Notes under the pieces: model-generated
Seen by the model: the letters and a program-made list of their open reading frames with translations, nothing else
The model's database searches: none
Told to the model about the DNA's origin: nothing
Translations under genes and position numbers: made by a program
In this document: positions 15,031-21,855 of the stretch, piece by piece
Position numbering within the stretch: position 1 is the first letter of the stretch
Layout: each line of letters opens with the position of its first letter
NCBI GenBank assembly: GCA_002454505.1
Contig: DKJA01000182.1
Span: 1 to 25,774 of the forward strand
DNA: 25,774 nucleotides
Direction of reading: 5' to 3'
Origin: Oxalobacteraceae bacterium UBA6704
Lineage (GTDB): Bacteria > Pseudomonadota > Gammaproteobacteria > Burkholderiales > Burkholderiaceae_D

Positions 15031-16425
15031 TCAGATCACCGGCCGCACCTGCACCGGCTGCCGTCGCGCCAGCAACTGCGAGAGCCGTTGCAGCCCCGCC
15101 TGCAGCCGCTTCCGGCTCTGGATACTCCCCAGCGAAATCCGGATGGCATCCGGCGTCGGCGTGGCATCGCAAAACACGCTGGCTGGCGTGACGGCGAGAC
15201 CTTCGCGCAAGGCCACCTGCGATAAATCGGAAGACGACCAATAAGCCGGCAACGTCAGCCAGACATGCAGGCCATCGAGCGTTGCGCCATCGCGCCCACT
15301 CAGCACCAGGCGCGCCATCTGCTGGCGGGCGCGCGCTTCGGCAGCCACGCCATGCATCAACTCCGTGGCCGATCCATCGTGTATCCATTGCGTGGCCAAC
15401 GCTGCGGTGAGCGGCGCTGCCATCAATGCGAAGGAACGCAACGCCGCCAGGAACCGCTCCTGTAAAGCTGGATCGCGCACCAGCACGAACGCGATGCGCA
15501 AGCCTGGCGTGAGGCACTTCGACAGCGTCGAGATGTAGCACGCGTGCGCAGGTGCGAACGTCGCCAGCGGTGGTGGTGGCGCATCGGCCAGCAGCCAGTA
15601 CGGATCGTCCTCGATGATGCGCAGGTCGAGCCGCCGTGCGACAGCCGCCAGGTCGCGGCGGCGTCCGGCCGGCATCGTGGCCGTCGTCGGGTTCTGCAGC
15701 GTGGGGTTCAGGTAGACGAGCCGCGCGCCATGCACGCGGCACGCTTCTTCCAGCGCGTCGGGGCGCATGCCATCGCCATCGGTGGCGACGGTGACGATGC
15801 GCCGGCCGAATTCGGCGGCCACGCTGCGGATGCCCGGGTAGATCGTCGGCTCGGCCAGGATCGTGTCGCCGGGCTGCGTGAGCGCCAGCAGCAGCGCCGC
15901 CAGCGCGGCCTGCGCACCAGGGCAGACCAGCACGTCGGCCTGATCGACCTTGCCGAACATCGGCGCCAGCCAGGTTGCACCAGCCTGTCGGTCGGCCGGG
16001 CTGCCGCCGCCCAGGTGGTAAGTCATCAGCAGCTCGTTATCGGCCCGCATCAGCACCTGGGAGAGGCCTCGCTTCAGCAGGTCGCCAAACGCCACGCCTT
16101 CCGGCGGCGGGGGCGTGTTCATGCTGAGGTCCAGCACCGGCGCCAGTTCCACTTTCGGCGCGGCGACGTACGTGCCGCGCGCGCCGCGGCCTTCGAGCAG
16201 GTGGCGGCGCTTGGCTTCATCGTAGGCGCGCGTGACGGTGGTCAGGTCCACGCCCAGCTGCTGCGCTAGTTGCCGCTGCGGCGGCAGGCGCGTGCCGGGT
16301 TGCAGGTCGCCGCTCAGCATCGCGTGTTCCAGCGCGTCCGCGATTTGCAGGTAGCGGGGGCCGGCGGCGGGGGAGAGTTCGAGGGTCAGGAGAGTGGTGT
16401 CTTGTATGGATATATTGTGTGGCAT
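15031..16425 (-). CDS. MocR-type transcriptional regulator (GntR HTH + aminotransferase fold)
   Basis: A 464-residue fusion of an N-terminal GntR winged HTH (residues 22-90: YLQIADALEHAMLSGDLQPG, LPPQRQLAQQLGVDLTTVTRAY) with a fold-type I aminotransferase domain. The PLP lysine is K303 in STLSKCLTPGLR, and IIEDDPYW at 270-277 carries the PLP-contact acidic residues. MocR regulators use PLP or its adducts as effectors and often control vitamin B6, GABA, taurine or transporter genes. No obvious target is adjacent, except possibly its own promoter, which carries a 10-bp palindrome at 16430-16469. The Shine-Dalgarno site is weak. The HTH and PLP domains are both complete, so it should be functional. 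Confidence 0.92.
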   Translation of the reverse strand: MPHNISIQDTTLLTLELSPAAGPRYLQIADALEHAMLSGDLQPGTRLPPQRQLAQQLGVDLTTVTRAYDEAKRRHLLEGRGARGTYVAAPKVELAPVLDLSMNTPPPPEGVAFGDLLKRGLSQVLMRADNELLMTYHLGGGSPADRQAGATWLAPMFGKVDQADVLVCPGAQAALAALLLALTQPGDTILAEPTIYPGIRSVAAEFGRRIVTVATDGDGMRPDALEEACRVHGARLVYLNPTLQNPTTATMPAGRRRDLAAVARRLDLRIIEDDPYWLLADAPPPPLATFAPAHACYISTLSKCLTPGLRIAFVLVRDPALQERFLAALRSFALMAAPLTAALATQWIHDGSATELMHGVAAEARARQQMARLVLSGRDGATLDGLHVWLTLPAYWSSSDLSQVALREGLAVTPASVFCDATPTPDAIRISLGSIQSRKRLQAGLQRLSQLLARRQPVQVRPVI

Positions 16426-16429
16426 TTGG

Positions 16430-16469
16430 CTTGATGTATGGACGAGTTTTAGCGCTAGTATGCATCAAG
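16430..16469. promoter_or_regulatory. Palindrome in front of the MocR gene (candidate autoregulatory operator)
   Basis: CTTGATGTAT (16430-16439) and ATGCATCAAG (16460-16469) match at nine of ten positions in inverted orientation, 20 bp apart, starting four bases upstream of the MocR ATG. Such spaced half-sites suit dimeric GntR/MocR binding. The operator role is inferred from position. Confidence 0.45.
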
Positions 16470-16527
16470 ATGGAAATGGAATCCATGCAAGCTGCCGGTC
16501 AAGGGGGGGCGCCGCTGGATGAAGAAA

Positions 16528-16546
16528 CGCCCGCAGGACGCGGGCG
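16528..16546 (-). terminator. Rho-independent terminator downstream of the di-heme lipoprotein gene
   Basis: A perfect seven-pair GC stem (CGCCCGC/GCGGGCG) with a five-base loop is followed on the minus strand by GTTTCTTC. It lies about 55 bp past the stop of the gene at 16602. The T-run is interrupted, so efficiency may be moderate. Confidence 0.6.
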
Positions 16547-16563
16547 CAGAGAGAAAGCAGAAG

Positions 16564-16592
16564 AGGGGACAGTCCCCTGTGGGGACAGTCCC
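16564..16592. repeat. Tandem palindrome, two copies of GGGGACAGTCCCC
   Basis: Two identical 13-base palindromes (6-1-6) at 16564-16576 and 16580-16592 are separated by TGT. They lie between the di-heme lipoprotein stop and its terminator stem. Each can fold alone, or the two can pair with each other. This appears to be a second short dispersed-repeat type, different from the GGTGACAGGCACC family; only this site carries it in the window. Confidence 0.75.
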
Positions 16593-16601
16593 CGAACAGC
16601 G

Positions 16602-19600
16602 TTACAGCGACTTCATGAACGCCAGCAGCGCTTCGCGATCGGCTGCCGACAGCTTCTCGAAACGCTGACGTGCGCGTTCCGCTTCGCCGCCGTGCCACAT
16701 CACCGCTTCCGTCAGCGTGCGGGCGCGGCCGTCGTGCAGGTAGCCCGGCTTGTTGGTGCCTTTGCCCATCACCTTGTCGGCGTAGCCGATGCCCCACAGC
16801 GGCGCGGTGCGCCACATGCTGCCCTTGGCCTGGCCCTCGGTGAATTTATCCGCCAGCGCCGGACCCATATCATGCAGCAGCAGGTCGGAGTAAGGACGGA
16901 TCGTCTGGTTGCGCAGTTCCGCGAACAGGTGGCCCGAGCCGGTTTTCATTTCCACCGTGTGGCATGCCGAGCAGCGCATCGCCGCGAACACCTTCGAACC
17001 GGCGGAGATCTTCGCCGGATCGACATTGTGTTCTTCCAGCGGCGCCACGCCTTTCGGATAGCCGCTCGTCAGGTTGCGCTGGGCCGGTACCGCCACCAGG
17101 GCCAGGTAGTTCGAGATCGACTGCAGGTCCGCTTCCGTGATGCCTTTCTGCGGCGCCGCCGCACCGCAGCCGGCCGGATCGGTCACGCAGGTGCGGCTGC
17201 GGTAGACGGGCGACGTCACCGCCATGTCCTGCAGCAGCGCATCGGCAGCCTGCTGGCGCAGCGACGCTTTCGATGCCTTCCAGCCGAAGCGGCCCAGGCG
17301 CACGGCGCCCGTTTCAGGATCGAACACGTAGTTGGCCACGCCTTTGACGCCGTCTTCGTCTGCCGTGGTGCGCACGCGCGCCAGGATGTCATTCTCCGGG
17401 CCCGCTTCGAGCAGGCCGGTGCCGATCAACGGCTGCGCCTGGCGCAGCGAGAACGTGTCCGGTACCGGGCCTTCGAAGCCGAGCACCGGCTTGCGCAGTT
17501 CCACGGTGGTGCCGTCCGCCAGTTTCGCGGTGGTGGTCTCGAAGCTCGCCACGTACACGCCGGTGCCCCAGTTCTGCGGCGCGCCGCTGCTGGAGATCGC
17601 GTTCATCTGCACCACGGTGCCGTACTGCGGATGCGGCAACTGGCCGGCGGCTGTGGTGGTGGCGACGCGCACCGACATCGTGTCCAGGCGCTGGCCCGTC
17701 GCCAGCGGCGCCGGGCTGCGGCCGTTGTTGACGTGGCAGCCGATACAGGCCGACTGGTTGAAGCGCTGGCCCTGCAGGCCCACGCCCGGCGTATAGCGGT
17801 CGTTGCCGCCTTCATTGTGGTCGCCCGTGGTGAAGTTAGTGTGCACCAGGCGGCGGCCTTCGACGAAGCGCTGCATGTTCTGCATGCCCACATTGTTCTG
17901 CGGCTGCTGGAACACGAACAATGCGTTGTCCGCATAGTCGTAGGACACCGAACCGAGACCGCCGGTCAGCGACGACTCGGGCAGCGGCACGGAGTTCAGC
18001 CGCGGCTGCACGCCATACCATGGCCGCAGGCCGGTGCCGACGACATACGTCCATTCGCCCGAGTAGTAGCGGATGCCGCCGTTGTCGCCCTTGGCCTGCA
18101 TCGCCGCCGTGGTCGAGAACATCGACGGCGCCACCTCGATGATGTCGCCCTGGACCAGCGGCCGCGCCGGCACGTTCTGGCCGTTCGGGAAGCCGTCGGC
18201 ATTGAGCGCAGCGTGGCCCGGATAGTCCCTGATGCGCAGCGTGCAGCCGCTGTTGACGCCGTCCGCGCTGGCCAGCTTGCCGGCGGCCGGGTAGGCGGAC
18301 GGTTTGCAGATGGCGACGGTGTTGTCCGCCAGCTCGCCCGGGTTCATCCAGCCGTAGCCCGTCACGCCCGGCCGGTCGAAGCCGCGGAAGAACGCGATCT
18401 GGCCTGGCAGGAAGTCGACCTGGGTGTACTGGTTGATGGTCAGCGTCGGCTTCGTCACGCCGGCCACGCGGCTGTTGTCGATGATCTCGAAGCCCCACGT
18501 GCGGTTCTGGAAGTACTGCGGCACGAAGGTCAGGAAATTGCCCGGACCCTTATCGACCGGATTGCCGTTGGCATCCACCGTTTCGTTCGGGCCGTAGCCG
18601 ATCTCGTTCCAGTCCTCGCCGCGCTCGCGGCCGTGGCGGGCCAGGCCGCGTGCGCCGAAGCGCGTCACCAGCGTGCCGTCGGCCAGCGTGAACTGCAGCG
18701 TTTCCAGCGGCTGCGCGTAGGACGGCAGCGGCGTCCAGCCGTTGCCGCTGGCCGGGAAACGGTGCGGCGACGTGGCGGCCACCGGCAGCGTGTTGTCGCT
18801 GCCCGGCGACTTGAATTCCACTTCGAACAGCGAATAACCGTACTGCGTGGCGCGGGTCTTGCCCTGCATGCGCACGAAGCGGGCGTTGATGCCCAGGTTG
18901 AAGAATTCCTCGGTGCCGCCCCTGCCGTTGTTGACGGTGCGGACCGTCGTCCAGTTGTCGCCGTCGTCCGACGTGCGCAGCATGTACTCCTTGCCGTACG
19001 CGTTTTCCCAGACGAGCTTCAGGTAGCCCACCTGCGTCTTGGCGCCGAAGTCGAACTGGATATACGCATTGTTGTCCGGCGTGCTGGACCAGCGCGTATT
19101 GGGCTTGCCGTCGATCGCCATCGACGCCGCGTTCGCGCCGTTTTCCACGGGCGACGAGGTGGCCAGCGACGGCTTCACCGTCACGCCTGGCTGCGTCGGA
19201 TCGACCGGCACCGGCGTCGGATCCGGCTCGGGTTCCGGCACCACCGGCGTGCCGGAGAAGGCTTTGATCTCGAAGATCGAGTAGCCGTACTGGCCGGCGC
19301 GCTTGACGCCCTGCATGCGCAGGTAGCGGCCCTGGCCGTTCAGGCCCGTCCAGTCCTCGATGCCGCCCTGGCTGTCGTCCACCGTCTTGATGGTCGTCCA
19401 GTTGTTCTTGTCGTCCGATACCTGCAGCAGGTAGCGGCTGGCGTGCGCGTTTTCCCAGTCGATGCGCACGCGCGTGATCGTTTCGGACTTGCCGAAATCG
19501 AGCGTCAGCGCCTGGTCATCGGTAAACGTGCTGCCCCAGCGCGTGTTGAGGTCGCCGTCGATCGCCGCGGCGCCGGACAGGTCGCCCCGCTCCGCCGACG

Positions 19601-19817
19601 TGGCAACCGCTTCGACCGGCGTCAGCGCCACTTCCTCGGCCGCGCCGGCGGCCATCGATTTCATTGCCGCGGCGGTTTTCTGCGCCGCCGGGTTGGCGCT
19701 GTCGCTGCCGCCGCCGCAGGCGGCCAGCAAGGCCGCCAGCACGAGTGGGGCCGCTTGCGTGGTAGCGCGCTGCAGCCGCCGTGACTTCAAGGGATGCCGC
19801 AATGGCATTTGGTTCAT
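16602..19817 (-). CDS. Discoidin-domain di-heme oxidoreductase lipoprotein (DHOR/DUF1111-like)
   Basis: A 1071-residue predicted lipoprotein: signal peptide with lipobox LLAAC, Cys 34. Two F5/8 type C (discoidin) domains follow at about 65-188 and 215-337; both carry DG-x-x-NTRW and end QYGYS(I/L)FE, and a Pro/Asp/Glu linker (191-211) joins them. Residues 345-645 are a segment I do not recognise. The C-terminal part has two haem c motifs, CIGCH (691-695) and CSACH (949-953), in a di-heme oxidoreductase (DUF1111-like) setting, with ARPLVQGDI and GRARTLTEAVMWHGGEAE near the ends. It probably binds a surface carbohydrate or polymer and performs a redox reaction outside the cytoplasm. The start at 19817 has GGAG upstream. 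A promoter lies about 130 nt further up. Confidence 0.85.
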   Translation of the reverse strand: MNQMPLRHPLKSRRLQRATTQAAPLVLAALLAACGGGSDSANPAAQKTAAAMKSMAAGAAEEVALTPVEAVATSAERGDLSGAAAIDGDLNTRWGSTFTDDQALTLDFGKSETITRVRIDWENAHASRYLLQVSDDKNNWTTIKTVDDSQGGIEDWTGLNGQGRYLRMQGVKRAGQYGYSIFEIKAFSGTPVVPEPEPDPTPVPVDPTQPGVTVKPSLATSSPVENGANAASMAIDGKPNTRWSSTPDNNAYIQFDFGAKTQVGYLKLVWENAYGKEYMLRTSDDGDNWTTVRTVNNGRGGTEEFFNLGINARFVRMQGKTRATQYGYSLFEVEFKSPGSDNTLPVAATSPHRFPASGNGWTPLPSYAQPLETLQFTLADGTLVTRFGARGLARHGRERGEDWNEIGYGPNETVDANGNPVDKGPGNFLTFVPQYFQNRTWGFEIIDNSRVAGVTKPTLTINQYTQVDFLPGQIAFFRGFDRPGVTGYGWMNPGELADNTVAICKPSAYPAAGKLASADGVNSGCTLRIRDYPGHAALNADGFPNGQNVPARPLVQGDIIEVAPSMFSTTAAMQAKGDNGGIRYYSGEWTYVVGTGLRPWYGVQPRLNSVPLPESSLTGGLGSVSYDYADNALFVFQQPQNNVGMQNMQRFVEGRRLVHTNFTTGDHNEGGNDRYTPGVGLQGQRFNQSACIGCHVNNGRSPAPLATGQRLDTMSVRVATTTAAGQLPHPQYGTVVQMNAISSSGAPQNWGTGVYVASFETTTAKLADGTTVELRKPVLGFEGPVPDTFSLRQAQPLIGTGLLEAGPENDILARVRTTADEDGVKGVANYVFDPETGAVRLGRFGWKASKASLRQQAADALLQDMAVTSPVYRSRTCVTDPAGCGAAAPQKGITEADLQSISNYLALVAVPAQRNLTSGYPKGVAPLEEHNVDPAKISAGSKVFAAMRCSACHTVEMKTGSGHLFAELRNQTIRPYSDLLLHDMGPALADKFTEGQAKGSMWRTAPLWGIGYADKVMGKGTNKPGYLHDGRARTLTEAVMWHGGEAERARQRFEKLSAADREALLAFMKSL

Positions 19818-19952
19818 GGGTTTCTCCGTTTGCTTGGGTTGTGCTACCAGGACTGCCTGTGCTACGAGAACTGAGGAACATGCCGCTGCCAGCGAGCGGG
19901 CGGGACTCACTGGCAAGGTGCTTGTAACTTGCCGTAATGCAATATTTGCGAC

Positions 19953-19981
19953 AAGATATAGTGGATAGATAGGCATGTCAA
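19953..19981 (-). promoter_or_regulatory. Sigma70 promoter for the discoidin/di-heme gene
   Basis: On the minus strand a perfect TTGACA (19976-19981) is 17 bp from TATCTT (19953-19958). Transcription would start near 19946, giving a leader of about 130 nt before the ATG at 19817. Nothing else gene-like is visible in the 299 bp between 19818 and 20116. Confidence 0.6.
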
Positions 19982-20116
19982 CAGTGCATCAGCAGCTACG
20001 TAGAAGTCGTTGCGCCGGATTAATTTATTACCGCTGGTTACAAATTTTTTGGCGCGTTGCACTGGCGATATTTGAGTTGTCGCGAGGGTAAGGATGAGGG
20101 GGATTGGTACCAGGTG

Positions 20117-20944
20117 TTAAAACAGCTTGCCCAGCTGGTCGCGCACGTGCGGCAGCCAGTAGGCGGACGCGAACAGCCACGTCACCACGGCCAGCAGCAC
20201 GGCACAGGCGATGCCCGCGGAGCCGGCGAAGCGTCCCGGGGGCACCGCGCGGCGGCGGATGAAATATTCGGCGACCAGCAGGTGCGGCACGTAGAAAAAA
20301 TTCATGACGAGATCGAACGGTCCGTCGAACGTGCCGGATACGTGGCCCGGCCAGTCCAGCGCCTTCAGCCACAGCCCGTATTCCATCCGGTATAACCATG
20401 AGCCGAGGCCCAGCGTGAACAGGCGGATCGCCCAGGCGCGGTGGTCGGCCAGCTGGCGCGCCAGCGCATGACGCAACGTCTGCGCCGATGCCAGCAGCAT
20501 CAGCACGCCATACACACCGAAGCCGAGCGTCATCATCGGGCCGCCCACGGTGCCCTGCAGCGCGAGATAAACGAGGCCGCCCACGCCGGCCAGCGCCGAG
20601 CAGGTCAGATAGATGCGGCCATTCCACCGGTGCACGGCCGGCCAGCGGGTGCGCACGCCGGCCAGGAACTGCAAGGGACCGAGTATCAGCACCACCGCGC
20701 CGGCAATGAAGTGCATGCCGATCATGATGTTGGCCGGCGTGGCCGCCTGTTCGTAAAGACGGGGCAGCACTTCGTTCCAGTCCTGCGCCATCGTGCCCAG
20801 CACGGCGGCGCCGCCGTAGAAGATCACGATGTACAGGCTGAAGATGCCGGCACTGAGCCAGCTGACCAGCAGCAGCGCGCGCGCCGGCCAGCGCATCGGG
20901 GAGCCTTGCACGGCGCGAGTGACAGCGGGCGACATCCTGGTCAT
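20117..20944 (-). CDS. DUF2306 integral membrane protein
   Basis: A 275-residue polytopic membrane protein with about seven or eight hydrophobic helices, beginning ALLLVSWLSAGIFSLYIVIF. Family-like features are MIGMHFIAGAVVLILGPLQF near residue 85, VHRWNGRIYL near 115 and DHRAWAIRLFTLGLGSWLYR near 180; the conserved histidines near membrane ends suggest haem or metal contact, but function is unknown for DUF2306. The start at 20944 was chosen for GGAGG seven bases upstream; a Met ten codons earlier lacks this. It is not closely linked to the downstream di-heme gene (about 300 bp away) and is divergent from the HTH gene. Confidence 0.82.
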   Translation of the reverse strand: MTRMSPAVTRAVQGSPMRWPARALLLVSWLSAGIFSLYIVIFYGGAAVLGTMAQDWNEVLPRLYEQAATPANIMIGMHFIAGAVVLILGPLQFLAGVRTRWPAVHRWNGRIYLTCSALAGVGGLVYLALQGTVGGPMMTLGFGVYGVLMLLASAQTLRHALARQLADHRAWAIRLFTLGLGSWLYRMEYGLWLKALDWPGHVSGTFDGPFDLVMNFFYVPHLLVAEYFIRRRAVPPGRFAGSAGIACAVLLAVVTWLFASAYWLPHVRDQLGKLF

Positions 20945-21020
20945 GGCGGGCCTCCAAGCGGTTGCAAACGGCACTCGGCTCGCAGCGCAAATGACGGCGA
21001 TGAAGCCGTCTTTGTGCTGC

Positions 21021-21083
21021 TGCTGAGTAAAAAAACCTGCTCAGCAATGGAAAAATGTGTCATGCAACACCAGGTTGTGACAC
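21021..21083. repeat. Two hairpins in the divergent DUF2306/HTH intergenic region
   Basis: TGCTGAG (21021-21027) and CTCAGCA (21040-21046) form a perfect stem with an A-rich loop. A second imperfect stem pairs GTGTCATGCAAC (21057-21068) with GTTGTGACAC (21074-21083), with a two-base bulge. Both lie between the divergent starts at 20944 and 21183. They may be operators or leader hairpins; nothing in the sequence decides which. The remainder of this 238-bp gap shows no gene. Confidence 0.4.
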
Positions 21084-21182
21084 CTTATCTGCCACTTCGG
21101 TGCGTTGTTTAACGGACCGGGCCCCTCGCATGCATGGAGCATAGAGCTACCACATCACGGCACACGCCGCAGGGAGACCAAG

Positions 21183-21524
21183 ATGGCATCACAACACGAC
21201 ACCCGACAACCTTCCGGACAAGATTCGGCCGCCCACACCCAGCACCGCCTGCTCGACGCCGTCGCGCAGCAACTGGGGGCGAAGAACGATGCAGCGTTAT
21301 CGCGCTTGCTCGGCGTCGCACCGCCGCAGCTCAGCAAGATCCGCCGCGGCCGACTGCCGGTCGGCGCCACGATGCTGCTGCGCCTGCATGAAATGACCGA
21401 CATGAGCATCCGCGAACTGCGCGCGCTGATGGATGACGCGGCGCCGGAAGCCGGCGGCATCGCCACATCGGCGGGCGCCCGGCCGCAACAGCAGGACAGC
21501 GCCGAGCGCCGCGCTCACCGCTGA
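21183..21524 (+). CDS. Small helix-turn-helix (XRE-like) protein
   Basis: A 113-residue protein with one HTH in the middle: LLDAVAQQLGAKNDAALSRL (residues 23-42), then LGVAPPQLSKIRRGRLPVG (43-61) as recognition region, followed by MLLRLHEMTDMSIRELRALM. The pattern resembles Cro/C1-type DNA-binding folds without a sensor domain. The N- and C-terminal ends are polar and low in complexity (Gln, Ala, Arg). GGGAG precedes the ATG at suitable distance. Its gene runs ten bases into the end of the convergent 49-residue gene. Target genes are not evident. Similar short proteins seem common in this bacterial group, but that is recollection rather than a search. Confidence 0.75.
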   Translation: MASQHDTRQPSGQDSAAHTQHRLLDAVAQQLGAKNDAALSRLLGVAPPQLSKIRRGRLPVGATMLLRLHEMTDMSIRELRALMDDAAPEAGGIATSAGARPQQQDSAERRAHR

Positions 21525-21664
21525 GGTGCCAGCGCTTCCTTGGTGATCGACACCGCGATCGGATCGCTGGACGGGAAGGATTCCTCCAGCGCCTCGTCCA
21601 GCGCTTCTTCCTCGTGTTCGGCCGCTTCTTCGCTATCGGCTTGGGTTGGCTTCGGTTCGCTCAT
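21515..21664 (-). CDS. Small acidic protein with C-terminal EALEESFPSSDP motif
   Basis: A 49-residue gene on the minus strand, ATG at 21664 and TGA at 21515-21517. The protein is strongly acidic (EEAAEHEEEALDEALEE) and then reads SFPSSDPIAVSITKEALAPQR. The LDEALEESFP(A/S)SDP(I/P) block is a recurrent conserved motif in short proteobacterial proteins of unknown function, which supports this being a real gene despite its size. No membrane segment or signal is present, so it should be cytoplasmic. The Shine-Dalgarno site is weak (AGGCGA). It overlaps the HTH gene tail by ten bases, convergently. The function is unknown. Confidence 0.72.
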   Translation of the reverse strand: MSEPKPTQADSEEAAEHEEEALDEALEESFPSSDPIAVSITKEALAPQR

Positions 21665-21855
21665 GATCGTTTCGCCTGCGGGGAATGGTTCGGACTTCCG
21701 ATACTACGCCTGTCGGGGCGGATGCGCGACTGCCTGAAGTAGGGGGCGCGCGCCGCTCGCACGATCAATCGCTCAACTTGTTGACGAGTCGGCGCCCGAT
21801 TCGTGCGGCAAAAGGTCTTATGATCGCGGTGACCCAACTTGCCCGATCAGGACTC

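Noticed and set aside
16419..19784. A 1121-codon open frame on the plus strand opposite the di-heme lipoprotein gene
   Set aside because: It is an Arg/His/Ala-rich shadow frame of the high-GC minus-strand gene, with no recognisable domain and no ribosome binding site.
19818..19976. An upstream start (19976) for the discoidin/di-heme gene
   Set aside because: It would put 53 extra residues before a clear lipoprotein signal peptide and would begin upstream of the predicted transcription start.
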